Of a stretch of 64,000 nt of DNA, positions 1-8,356 are shown piece after piece. Position 1 is the first letter of the stretch. Each line of letters starts with the position of its first letter. The translations under genes and the position numbers were made by a program. Source of the stretch: JBBIRW01 sp037441565 (GTDB lineage Bacteria; Desulfobacterota; JBBIRW01); the NCBI GenBank assembly GCA_037441565.1, contig JBBIRW010000002.1, forward strand, positions 274,273 through 338,272, written 5' to 3'. A model generated the notes under the pieces. It ran no database searches and had not been told where the DNA came from. It saw only the letters and a program-made list of their open reading frames with translations.

Positions 1-932
1 TCATATTTGATAGGGAACTGACACCCTCACAATGCAGTGCATTATCAAAAGTCACTGATCTGAAGATTATCGATCGAACCCAGCTCATCCTCGATATATT
101 TGCCCAGAGGGCACAAACAAAGGAAGGGAAGCTGCAGGTTGAACTTGCACAGCTCCGATACAACTTACCAAGGCTCTCTGAAAAGGATGACGCAATATCA
201 CGCCTCACGGGTGGTATTGGTGGAAGAGGTCCAGGGGAGACAAAAATGGAGGTCGACAGGAGAAGGGCAAGGGAAAGAATCGCAAAGCTCCTTAAGGAAA
301 TGGAGGAGATAAAGAAATCAAGGGCTATAAGAAGAAGCCTTGCTGAAAAGAGGGGTGTGCCTGTTGTTTCCATTGTAGGATATACAAATGCGGGCAAGAC
401 TACTCTTTTTAATCTCCTCACAGGTCATACAGGTGGAGTTGCAGACAAGCCTTTTGCAACCCTTGATCCAAAAAGGAGAAGAATAAAATCTTTCCTTCCT
501 GAGGAGGTAATTGTTACAGATACAGTTGGTTTCATAAAAAGGGTTCCAGAGGATCTTTTTTCAGCTTTCAGGGCAACACTTGAAGAACTCTACGATGCTG
601 ACCTTATCGTCCATGTAGTTGATGTGAGCCATCCCCAGTATGAGGATCATCTCAATGCAGTCAAGGAAATTCTAAAGAGGCTTGATCTGTCGCATATACC
701 TGTCATCCTTGCATTCAATAAAGCAGATCTCATACCCTATGAGGAGGCAGGGGATAGGGCAGAGCAGTTCAACGGTATTCCTATATCAGCACTGAAGGGT
801 ATAGGGGTTGAAAGGCTAATAGAGGCAATAAGAAAATTTATAAATACAGAGCTTAAATATTCAAACATGCAACAAAATGATCTTTCTCAACCTCAACAAG
901 ATCAGGTTCCCTCTGGCAGCATATATCAATAA
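1..932 (+). CDS. hflX: GTPase HflX, 5' end outside the window
   Basis: HflX is a ribosome-associated GTPase that rescues stalled ribosomes by splitting the subunits. The frame is open from base 3 with no stop, so the gene begins before the window; the first ATG in this frame, at 246, lies inside the conserved domain and is not the start. Seen before it: the HflX N-domain block DRTQLILDIFAQRA and the glycine-rich linker GGIGGRGPGETKME. After it comes the G domain with GYTNAGKTT (G1), DTVGF (G3) and NKAD (G4). The tail after the G domain is Gln-rich and unlike the family. The last 80 bp overlap the convergent oppD gene, so this tail may be an unselected read-through of a lost stop. The family call is secure. 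Confidence 0.95.
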   Translation, partial: IFDRELTPSQCSALSKVTDLKIIDRTQLILDIFAQRAQTKEGKLQVELAQLRYNLPRLSEKDDAISRLTGGIGGRGPGETKMEVDRRRARERIAKLLKEMEEIKKSRAIRRSLAEKRGVPVVSIVGYTNAGKTTLFNLLTGHTGGVADKPFATLDPKRRRIKSFLPEEVIVTDTVGFIKRVPEDLFSAFRATLEELYDADLIVHVVDVSHPQYEDHLNAVKEILKRLDLSHIPVILAFNKADLIPYEEAGDRAEQFNGIPISALKGIGVERLIEAIRKFINTELKYSNMQQNDLSQPQQDQVPSGSIYQ

Positions 933-1836
933 AGTTTGGACACCTATCATGAAATGGACAGCCAGGTATTGGTCTTCTGGGATCAGGAACCATCCCTGAA
1001 ATGGGCTTTATAGTTCTACCCTCATCCATTGATGGCATGGATTGAAGAAGCCCTTTTGTGTAAGGGTGAAGTGGATTTGAAAAGATCAGGGATACAGGTG
1101 CCATCTCCATAATCCTTCCCGCATACATGATAATAACCCTGTGGCAGTTTTCAGCCACAAGACCGAGATCATGGGTTATCAGGATCATGGACATGCCCAT
1201 CTTCTCTCTCAATCGCCAAAGCAACTCCATTATCTGCGCCTGTATAGTAACATCAAGGGCTGTTGTTGGTTCATCGGCAATAAGGATCTCCGGGTTACAA
1301 GAAAGTGCAATGGCAATCATTGCCCTCTGCTTCATCCCTCCGCTTAGCTGATGTGGGTATGAATGTATCCCCTTTTCGGGAGAAGGAAAACCAACCTCCC
1401 TCAATACCTGGATGGCTCTCTCCATCGATTCACCCCTGCTTACCTTGAAGTGTGCCCTTACTGTTTCCGAAATCTGTTCACCAACTGTTAATACTGGATT
1501 AAGTGCGGATGCGGGCTCCTGAAACACCATTGAGATCCTTCGACCCCTTATCTTTCTCATCTCGGACTCCTTAAGGGTCAGAAGATCTACGCCATGAAAA
1601 TTGATTTCACCAGCAGTGATCTTGCCCTGGGGCTGGGGAAGTATCCTCAATATGGAAAGCGCTGTGACCGTCTTACCGCTTCCCGATTCGCCGACGATGC
1701 CAAGGGTCTCCCCCTTCTCAAGGCTGAAGGTTATACCATTGACAGCCCTGATTATCCCATCATCCGTATGAAATACTACCTTAAGGTTTCTTACCTTGAG
1801 AATTCTTTTATCTACTGATATATTAATCCTCTCCAT
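853..1836 (-). CDS. oppD: Oligopeptide/dipeptide ABC transporter ATP-binding protein (OppD/DppD)
   Basis: Cytoplasmic ATPase subunit of a peptide/nickel-type importer, 327 aa, the usual length. Seen: Walker A GESGSGKT near residues 50-56, signature LSGGMKQR, Walker B ILIADEPTTALD, switch His in LITHDLGLV, and the C-terminal oligopeptide-transporter extension with a cysteine-bearing CPFHDRCPNF segment. It starts 7 bp after the stop of an ABC exporter gene and is probably co-transcribed with it. Its likely partners oppA, oppB and oppC sit about 13 kb upstream on the same strand. No OppF partner is in the window, although this family normally uses a D/F pair, so the second ATPase must be elsewhere or OppD acts as a homodimer. 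Confidence 0.9.
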   Translation of the reverse strand: MERINISVDKRILKVRNLKVVFHTDDGIIRAVNGITFSLEKGETLGIVGESGSGKTVTALSILRILPQPQGKITAGEINFHGVDLLTLKESEMRKIRGRRISMVFQEPASALNPVLTVGEQISETVRAHFKVSRGESMERAIQVLREVGFPSPEKGIHSYPHQLSGGMKQRAMIAIALSCNPEILIADEPTTALDVTIQAQIMELLWRLREKMGMSMILITHDLGLVAENCHRVIIMYAGRIMEMAPVSLIFSNPLHPYTKGLLQSMPSMDEGRTIKPISGMVPDPRRPIPGCPFHDRCPNFIDICCQREPDLVEVEKDHFVACLNI

Positions 1837-1843
1837 AAAATAC

Positions 1844-3616
1844 CTAAGGATTTAATTGAATCTGATAGAGCTGCCAGTAATAGCCTCTCTTCCGAAGCAA
1901 TTCCTCGGGGCTACCCATCTCCCTGATCCTTCCATTGTGGATAAGTATTATCCTGTCAACATCCCTCACTGTAAGGAGCCTGTGTGCTATTATAATAACG
2001 ATCCTATCCTTTGCCCTCTCTTTCAGAAAATCCCTGAAAGAGAGCTCCCTCCCTGCATCCACACTTGAGGTGGCTTCGTCAAGAACGATAACATCAGGAT
2101 CGTAAACAATTGCACGGGCGATTGCAAGGAGTTGTTTTTCACCTGTTGATAGCCTCCTGCCTCCTTCACCAACATTTTCTCCATAATCATCGATCAGATT
2201 ATAAAACACTCTATCCCTGAGCTCACAGATTTCATCTGAGCCTTCTTCTTTCTCTTTAAGAAAAACATTATCCATTATTGTTCCTGATAGAAGGTGGATA
2301 TCCTGAAACACAACACCAATCATCCTTCTAATGTCATATATGCGATAATTCCTGATATCTACACCATTTATAAGCACAGAACCATCATCAACATCGTAAA
2401 ATCTCAGAAGGAGCTTTATCAGGGAGCTCTTTCCAGCACCGGTTGCACCTATAATAGCAACCCTCTCCCCTTTATTCACTTTAAAGGAAATATTTTTGAG
2501 AACTGTTTCCCTCCCATCATATGAGAAAGAGACATTTCTGAATTCAATGGACTCTATCTTTTTCAGTTCTATAAAATCTGCCTTTTCATCAATATCCTCA
2601 GGCTTCGTTTCCATAAGTTTTGTTATCTTCTCCCATGAAGCCATTGCTGATTGCATAACATTGAATTTCGCACTGAGATCCCTTATGGGAACAAAAAATT
2701 TCTGAACGTATTCAATAAATGCAACAAGCACACCAAAGCTAACACTTTCTCTCACTACCCCTCCACCCCCGTACCAGAGTATCATGGCAACCGTTACAGA
2801 GCCTATTATTTCAACAGCCGTATATAAACATGAATCGGAGATGATTGCCCTGTACCCCTCCTTCCTGTAAACCAGGCCCAGATCGTTGAACCTCTTAACG
2901 CCCGCCTCTTCCATATTGAATGTCTTTATCGTTGTTATTCCCGATACACATTCCTGGAGAAAAGAGCCTATCTCAGCAAGGGATGATCTCATATTTCTGT
3001 ATGCATCCCTGGATATTCTTCGGAAGATGTATGCAATAGCGATAATCAGCGGGGCTACTGTAAAAAATATCAGGGTAAGCTTTAAGTTAAGGTATAACAT
3101 AAAAGTAATAATAAACAGCAGATGAAAGAGATCTCCGATAACAGCAACAATCCCGGACATAAATAGCTCATTTATTGCCTCAACATCGGATGTAAGCCTG
3201 GTTATAAGTCTTCCAACGGATGTCTTTTCAAAAAAGAAAACAGGTAGCCTCTGCAAATGCGAAAAGAGATGCATTCTTAAATCCTTTACAACACTCTGGC
3301 CAGTGAGCTGCATGAAATATATCTCAAGATATCTGAAGAAAAATTCAAGGCATAGAATCATCAGGAAAAGCATCGATAGTATTCCAAGACCAGCTATCTT
3401 TCCTGTGATTATATGTTTGTCTATTGCAATCTTTATTATGTATGGCTGTATAACTCCGGTAAAAGAAACAAGTGGCAGTGTAATGAGACTATAAAGGATA
3501 TACCTGCGCTGGGGATAAACAAAATCCCAGAGCCTTTTAATCAGGACTTTGTCATAAATCCTCTCCCCTACCTCTCCTTCATCCATCCCTGAGAAGGCCT
3601 TTTCCTTAAGTCTCAT
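1844..3616 (-). CDS. ABC exporter half-transporter, consensus-ATPase subunit
   Basis: Type IV ABC exporter half: about six membrane helices (residues ~35-320), then a nucleotide-binding domain. Walker A is GATGAGKSS and Walker B ends VIVLDEATSSVD with the catalytic Glu; the switch His is in IIIAHRL. The signature, however, is degenerate (LSTGEKQ instead of LSGGQ). This is the reciprocal of the preceding gene, which has LSGGQ but lacks the Glu, so the two should form an asymmetric heterodimer with one active and one degenerate site, as in TM287/288-type exporters. The genes overlap by 11 bp. The start is supported by a strong GGAGGAGG ribosome site 6 bases before the ATG. The substrate (lipid or drug) cannot be read from the sequence. 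Confidence 0.92.
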   Translation of the reverse strand: MRLKEKAFSGMDEGEVGERIYDKVLIKRLWDFVYPQRRYILYSLITLPLVSFTGVIQPYIIKIAIDKHIITGKIAGLGILSMLFLMILCLEFFFRYLEIYFMQLTGQSVVKDLRMHLFSHLQRLPVFFFEKTSVGRLITRLTSDVEAINELFMSGIVAVIGDLFHLLFIITFMLYLNLKLTLIFFTVAPLIIAIAYIFRRISRDAYRNMRSSLAEIGSFLQECVSGITTIKTFNMEEAGVKRFNDLGLVYRKEGYRAIISDSCLYTAVEIIGSVTVAMILWYGGGGVVRESVSFGVLVAFIEYVQKFFVPIRDLSAKFNVMQSAMASWEKITKLMETKPEDIDEKADFIELKKIESIEFRNVSFSYDGRETVLKNISFKVNKGERVAIIGATGAGKSSLIKLLLRFYDVDDGSVLINGVDIRNYRIYDIRRMIGVVFQDIHLLSGTIMDNVFLKEKEEGSDEICELRDRVFYNLIDDYGENVGEGGRRLSTGEKQLLAIARAIVYDPDVIVLDEATSSVDAGRELSFRDFLKERAKDRIVIIIAHRLLTVRDVDRIILIHNGRIREMGSPEELLRKRGYYWQLYQIQLNP

Positions 3617-5309
3617 TTAGCTCCTCCTCCCACCTGCTAAGGCTGTAGAGTTTCGCATACAGGCCATTTCTGGCTATAAGAGTCTCGCTTGTTCCTTCTT
3701 CCACAATCCTTCCCCTGTTTATGACATATATCCTGTCGATATCCCTTATCGTGGTAAGACGATGGGTAATTATTATACATGTCCTTCCCTTTAAATATTC
3801 ACCTAATAGTGACCATATCTCCCTCTCCGTGGATATATCAACACTACTGAAGGGATCATCAAGGATAAGGATTTGAGGGTTGCGTAAAAGTATCCTTGCA
3901 AGGGCTGCCCTCTGCCGCTGCCCTCCTGAAAGTTTAACACCCTTTTCTCCAACAACCGTGTTAAGTTTGCGCGGAAAATATTCGAGATCCCTTGAAAGAC
4001 GCGAAATTTCAAGTGCCTTATCAATCCCCCTTCCATCAATCCCGAGGGTAATATTCTCTTTCAGTGTAAGTGAGAAAAGGAAGGGCTCCTGAGGAACATA
4101 ACCTATAATCCTCCTTAAATTTTCAGGAGATATATCATTAATATCTGTACCATCAATAAAAATCGTTCCCCTTGGAACATCTGTTAATCTTAATAAGGAT
4201 TTGACGATTGTTGTTTTTCCAGACCCTGTTGGACCAACAATTGCTATCCTCTCCCCTTTTCTTATCAGAATATTAACACCCTCTATCGAGAAACCGCCAT
4301 TACCGTAAGAAAAGTGAAAATCCCTGAATTCTATAGAATGATTAAATCCCGGTATCTCTATACCTGTAGTTGACTCCCTCTCACCTGAAAGTAGCTCCTC
4401 AATCCTCACAATAGCTGACCTTCCCCTCTGGATTACATTAACAATCCATCCCAGTGCAATGGTAGGCCAGAGAAGCAGTGCAAGGTAACCGTTGAAGGCA
4501 ACAAAATCTCCAAGTGACATCCTAACATCGATGACCTGTCTTCCACCGATCCATATCACAGCAAGTGTCCCCAGACCGCCCATAAGACCGATTAATGGAT
4601 ACATAAAGCCCATCGCCTTTGTAAGTTTCATGCTCTTATTGAAGTAATCATCGTTGAGCCTTGAGAATTCCTCCTTCTCCCTCCCCTCAAGAAGATAGGA
4701 TTTTATAAGTATGATTGAATTCAGATTCTCCTGAATACGAGAGGAGATAGACGAAAGGGATTTTTGCACATTCTGTGACATTTCGTATAGTGACTTTGTA
4801 AAGAATTTCGCCATAAGGGCAAGGGCGGGAAAGGGAAGGAGGGCAATAACTGTAAGGACAGGATTTATCCTCATCATCAATGCAATGGCAAAGATGTATA
4901 CTATCAATGTATTTACTCCATGGAGAAATCCAGCACCAAGCATAACCCTTATTGACTGCATATCATTAATTACCCTTGAGATGATATCGCCTGTCCTCAT
5001 CTGCCTGAAGAATGACTCCCTGAGTCTTATGAGGTGATTGAAAAGGTCTGATCTCATATCGTATTCAATGCTGTGGGCAATCCAGAATATCACTGATCTC
5101 GAAAAAACCCTTAAAAGCCCCCCTGAGATGGAAATCAATATTATGAGGGCAACATAAATATGAACCTCCTTCCCTTTCCTTAATGCCTCGATTGCAATCT
5201 TAATGATCCAGGGGATAGCTGAAAAGCATACATTTGTGAGGATAAGGATTACCACCCCCAGAAGGTATCTGAATAAATATTTTCTTGCATAGTTGAAGAT
5301 CAAACGCAT
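3606..5309 (-). CDS. ABC exporter half-transporter, degenerate-ATPase subunit
   Basis: Partner of the next gene in a heterodimeric inner-membrane exporter (MdlA/MdlB or TM287/288 type). Seen: a six-helix transmembrane domain, Walker A GPTGSGKTT, a canonical LSGGQRQRAALAR signature, and Walker B ILILDDPFSSVD, where Asp replaces the catalytic Glu; the switch His is kept in IIITHRL. The open frame extends upstream to 5372, but those 21 residues (beginning MNLKGSEK) look unlike the family and would leave only 57 bp to the divergent gene. The ATG at 5309 begins MRLIFNYARKY, a normal exporter N-terminus. An AAGGA sits almost on this ATG, so the TTG two codons later is an alternative start. Confidence 0.9.
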   Translation of the reverse strand: MRLIFNYARKYLFRYLLGVVILILTNVCFSAIPWIIKIAIEALRKGKEVHIYVALIILISISGGLLRVFSRSVIFWIAHSIEYDMRSDLFNHLIRLRESFFRQMRTGDIISRVINDMQSIRVMLGAGFLHGVNTLIVYIFAIALMMRINPVLTVIALLPFPALALMAKFFTKSLYEMSQNVQKSLSSISSRIQENLNSIILIKSYLLEGREKEEFSRLNDDYFNKSMKLTKAMGFMYPLIGLMGGLGTLAVIWIGGRQVIDVRMSLGDFVAFNGYLALLLWPTIALGWIVNVIQRGRSAIVRIEELLSGERESTTGIEIPGFNHSIEFRDFHFSYGNGGFSIEGVNILIRKGERIAIVGPTGSGKTTIVKSLLRLTDVPRGTIFIDGTDINDISPENLRRIIGYVPQEPFLFSLTLKENITLGIDGRGIDKALEISRLSRDLEYFPRKLNTVVGEKGVKLSGGQRQRAALARILLRNPQILILDDPFSSVDISTEREIWSLLGEYLKGRTCIIITHRLTTIRDIDRIYVINRGRIVEEGTSETLIARNGLYAKLYSLSRWEEELNET

Positions 5310-5392
5310 TTCCTTTAGGATAATACATCTTGCATCAAAACAAATCAATTTCTCGGAACCCTTTAGATTCATGATAAATTAAATAGAACTTA

Positions 5393-5421
5393 TTGACCTT
5401 CACCTAAACAGGAAGGATAAT
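5393..5421 (+). promoter_or_regulatory. Sigma70-type promoter of the inositol-phosphatase family gene
   Basis: A TTGACC -35 element (5393-5398), a 17-base spacer and a GATAAT -10 element (5416-5421) precede the ATG at 5430. Transcription from here would begin about two bases before the start codon, giving a leaderless or nearly leaderless message. A GGAAGGA sequence overlaps the -10 element. This is a consensus match only. Confidence 0.5.
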
Positions 5422-5429
5422 TTAATAAA

Positions 5430-6224
5430 ATGCAGGATACGGAAAGATTTATAGAGACCGCACTTAGAGCAACAAAAAGGGCCTCAAGATTCCTTGTGAA
5501 TCATTTTGGAAAAGTCCAAAGGATCGAGTTCAAAGGAGAGATAAATATAGTTACTGAGGCTGACAGGATTTCGGAGACAATTATAATAGAGATGATTAAA
5601 AGCAATTTTCCAGATCATGAAATTCTCTCCGAAGAATCAGCAAGAACAGGGCCTTCTTCCCCATATCTCTGGATAATAGATCCACTTGATGGAACGACAA
5701 ATTATGCACACGGCTTCCCCTTCTTCTGTATATCCGTTGCGCTTCAGTTCAATGGTGAGATAATAATGGCTGTTGTCCGCAATCCCATTCTCCATGAACT
5801 GTTCGTTGCAGAAAAGGGGAAGGGTGCCTATCTTAATGGAAAAAGGATAAGGGTTTCACAGATTGATAAACTCTCAAAAAGCCTACTTGCAACAGGATTT
5901 CCGTATGATATAAGAACATCACGGGCAGACAATTTAAACTACTTCTGCATATTTTCCAAGAGGGCACAGGCTGTAAGAAGGGCAGGCTCAGCTGTTCTTG
6001 ATCTATGCTATGTTGCCTGCGGAAGATTTGATGGCTTCTGGGAGATGAAACTCGGGCCATGGGATATAGCTGCGGGTATGCTTATGGTTGAGGAATCAGG
6101 AGGAAAGGTAAGTGATTTTAAAGGAAACAGATGTTCCATCTTCAATGGAGACATTGTCGCATCAAATGGGCTCATTCATCATGAGATGATAGAGACGATA
6201 AGGATGGCAGAAGAAGCTTCATAA
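5430..6224 (+). CDS. Inositol monophosphatase family protein (SuhB-like)
   Basis: Mg2+-dependent sugar-phosphate phosphatase of the IMPase/FBPase/CysQ superfamily, 264 aa as usual. Seen: the metal-binding EE pair in ILSEESA, the signature WIIDPLDGTTNYAHGFPFF, and the C-terminal WDIAAGMLMVEESGG motif. Family members act on inositol-1-phosphate, fructose-1,6-bisphosphate or 3'-phosphoadenosine phosphate; the sequence alone does not choose. It is a single plus-strand gene between an exporter operon and ttcA. The ATG start fits the family N-terminus, but the only SD-like sequence (GGAAGGA) lies 12 bases upstream within the predicted -10 box. The 3' end overlaps convergent ttcA by 53 bp. Confidence 0.9.
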   Translation: MQDTERFIETALRATKRASRFLVNHFGKVQRIEFKGEINIVTEADRISETIIIEMIKSNFPDHEILSEESARTGPSSPYLWIIDPLDGTTNYAHGFPFFCISVALQFNGEIIMAVVRNPILHELFVAEKGKGAYLNGKRIRVSQIDKLSKSLLATGFPYDIRTSRADNLNYFCIFSKRAQAVRRAGSAVLDLCYVACGRFDGFWEMKLGPWDIAAGMLMVEESGGKVSDFKGNRCSIFNGDIVASNGLIHHEMIETIRMAEEAS

Positions 6225-6960
6225 ATCTCCTGTCCATGAGAAATCCCTCCTTTATATTCGAAAGGGATCTGAGAATGCTCCTTTTTATGCCAGGATGCTC
6301 TTTTTCGAGATCAATAAGCATGCGCTTTATCTTTCTTCTCATCAGGTCACTTCTTCCGCAAACAGGACACCTGCAGCACACAATCGGAAATTTTTTCTCA
6401 ATGGCAAATCTTATAATATCTTGCTCCCACACATAAACAAGGGGCCTTATTACAATATTTTTTCCATCCTCAGCATAAAGGATAGGAGGCATAGCCTTAA
6501 GCTCACCCTGAAAGAATATATTAAGTAGGAGTGTTTCTATGAAATCATCGGCATGATGGCCAAGTGCTATCTTGTTGCAGTTAAGCCTGGGGGCAAGCCT
6601 GTAAAGAATACCCCTTCTCAATCTTGAGCAGAAGGAACAGAATAGATCGCCCACCCTGAGTTTCTCCTTCACAATCTCATAGATCTGGCTCCTCTCCATG
6701 TGGTATTCAAAACCTCTCTCTCTGAGGTAGCTTTCTATGATATCGGTTCTGTATCCTTTAAAACCCGGATTGACATTCACAGCAACAATCTTGAAGTTAA
6801 CAGGCGCCCTTCTTGAAAGTAGATCAAGTATATGGAGAAGGGTCCAGCTGTCCTTTCCTCCTGATACTGCAACAAGTATCCTGTCGCCTTCATCTATCAG
6901 CTTATAATCCTCAATAGCCTTTCCTGTCTTTCTTCTTATTATCCTCTCAAGATCCTGCAT
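6172..6960 (-). CDS. ttcA: tRNA 2-thiocytidine biosynthesis protein TtcA-like
   Basis: PP-loop ATPase of the TtcA/TtuA group, which uses ATP and a [4Fe-4S] cluster to thiolate tRNA (C32 in TtcA). Seen: PP-loop SGGKDS (33-38), cysteines C108-x2-C111 in LFCSFCSRLRRG, ALGHHADDF, and a second cysteine group at 195-201 (CCRCPVC) near the C-terminus, all as expected for the cluster-binding branch. Length (262 aa) is slightly below E. coli TtcA. The gene overlaps mpl by 14 bp and is the last of that transcription unit. A TtuA-like role at another tRNA position cannot be excluded. Confidence 0.87.
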   Translation of the reverse strand: MQDLERIIRRKTGKAIEDYKLIDEGDRILVAVSGGKDSWTLLHILDLLSRRAPVNFKIVAVNVNPGFKGYRTDIIESYLRERGFEYHMERSQIYEIVKEKLRVGDLFCSFCSRLRRGILYRLAPRLNCNKIALGHHADDFIETLLLNIFFQGELKAMPPILYAEDGKNIVIRPLVYVWEQDIIRFAIEKKFPIVCCRCPVCGRSDLMRRKIKRMLIDLEKEHPGIKRSILRSLSNIKEGFLMDRRFMKLLLPSLSSLSSHDE

Positions 6961-8356
6961 CCTTACTCAATGCCTCCATAAGTTTTTCAATGAGCCCTCC
7001 AAAGGAACCGTTTGACATAACAACAATAACATCGCCTGGATGAGCGTTATCAACTATAATTTTCACAATCTCATTAACATTATTACACTTCCTCCCCCTT
7101 TTCCCTCTTCTTCTTAAATCCTCAACGAGTTGATCAACATCAAGTCTCTCCTCCGGTTTTATTGCATCAGGATTATATATCTCGGAAATTATTATCTCAT
7201 CAGCAAATTCAAAGGAAAATGGAAATAGATCCTGGAAAAACCTTCTTCTGCTTGTGTTGGATCTTGGTTCAAAGATTGCCCATATCCTCCTTGATCTATA
7301 TTTTTCGCGCAACCCCTGAAGTGTTACCTTCACTGATGTTGGATGATGCGCAAAGTCTTCAATTATCTCAATACCGGAGAAAACCCCTCTCAACTCCTGT
7401 CTCCTCTTCACACCCCTGAAAGATCTAAGTGCACGGGCTGTTGGCTCAGGTTTTGCTCCAAGCTCTGCTGCCATCGAGATTGCAGCAACTGCATTCTGTA
7501 TGTTATGAACTCCCCACTTTTCCCATATAAACTCACCCCATTTGACCCCTTCTCTGAATATAGCAAATTCCAAACAATTTCCGACCAACCCCTTCTTCCC
7601 CCCTCTCCAGTATGAAGAATCATCGATCCCGAAGCTATAAACCCTGCATTTTGCTCCGGAAATAACCTCCTCAAGTAATGGATAATCCGATGAATAGCCT
7701 ATTATTCCACTATCCCTTATCCCTTGCACTAAGAGAAAAAAAGCCTTCTTCAGATCATCAATATTTTTGTATATATCACCATGATCAAACTCAAGGCTCG
7801 TAAGGAGAAGGGATCCCGCATTGTAGTGGATAAATTTCGGTGTTTTATCAAAGAAGGCAGTATCATATTCATCGCCTTCAATTACAAATATCTCTCCCTC
7901 TCCAAGCCTCCAACCCTTTCCAAAATCAATGGAAACGCCACCGAGAAACATAGATGGAGAGAATCCATTGTTCTCCAGTATCCATGCAAGAAGTGCGGTT
8001 GTTGTTGACTTTCCATGGGTTCCTGCAACTACTACAGGGTATTTATCCTTGAGAAAGAACTCCCTCAGGGCATCAGGCATGGACATATACGGAATACCTG
8101 ATGCAAGTAGTTCCTGGGCCTCGGGATTATTCCTTGTTATCACATTTCCCACAATAACAAGATCAGGCCTTCCTCGAAGGTTATCCGGCCTATACCCATT
8201 CATCACAGTAATACCCATCTTCTCCAGTTCCACGCTGGCAGGGGGGTAGGGGTTACTATCTGAGCCTGTGACATGAAACCCCTTTTCCTTAAGCATTCCC
8301 GCGATCGATGCCATACCCACACCGCATATACCCATAAGATGTATGTATCCCTTCAT
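6947..8356 (-). CDS. mpl: UDP-MurNAc:L-Ala-gamma-D-Glu-meso-DAP ligase (Mpl)
   Basis: Murein-recycling ligase that attaches the recovered tripeptide to UDP-MurNAc, bypassing MurC, MurD and MurE. Seen: Rossmann start HLMGICGVGMASIAGMLK, ATP loop GTHGKSTTT, the Mpl block EGDEYDTAFFD, and FAHHPTSV near residue 325. These separate it from MurC. It overlaps the upstream serine hydrolase by 4 bp, which in turn overlaps ldcA: LdcA makes the tripeptide that Mpl uses, so the cluster forms a coherent recycling route. Length 469 aa, typical. Confidence 0.93.
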   Translation of the reverse strand: MKGYIHLMGICGVGMASIAGMLKEKGFHVTGSDSNPYPPASVELEKMGITVMNGYRPDNLRGRPDLVIVGNVITRNNPEAQELLASGIPYMSMPDALREFFLKDKYPVVVAGTHGKSTTTALLAWILENNGFSPSMFLGGVSIDFGKGWRLGEGEIFVIEGDEYDTAFFDKTPKFIHYNAGSLLLTSLEFDHGDIYKNIDDLKKAFFLLVQGIRDSGIIGYSSDYPLLEEVISGAKCRVYSFGIDDSSYWRGGKKGLVGNCLEFAIFREGVKWGEFIWEKWGVHNIQNAVAAISMAAELGAKPEPTARALRSFRGVKRRQELRGVFSGIEIIEDFAHHPTSVKVTLQGLREKYRSRRIWAIFEPRSNTSRRRFFQDLFPFSFEFADEIIISEIYNPDAIKPEERLDVDQLVEDLRRRGKRGRKCNNVNEIVKIIVDNAHPGDVIVVMSNGSFGGLIEKLMEALSKDAGS

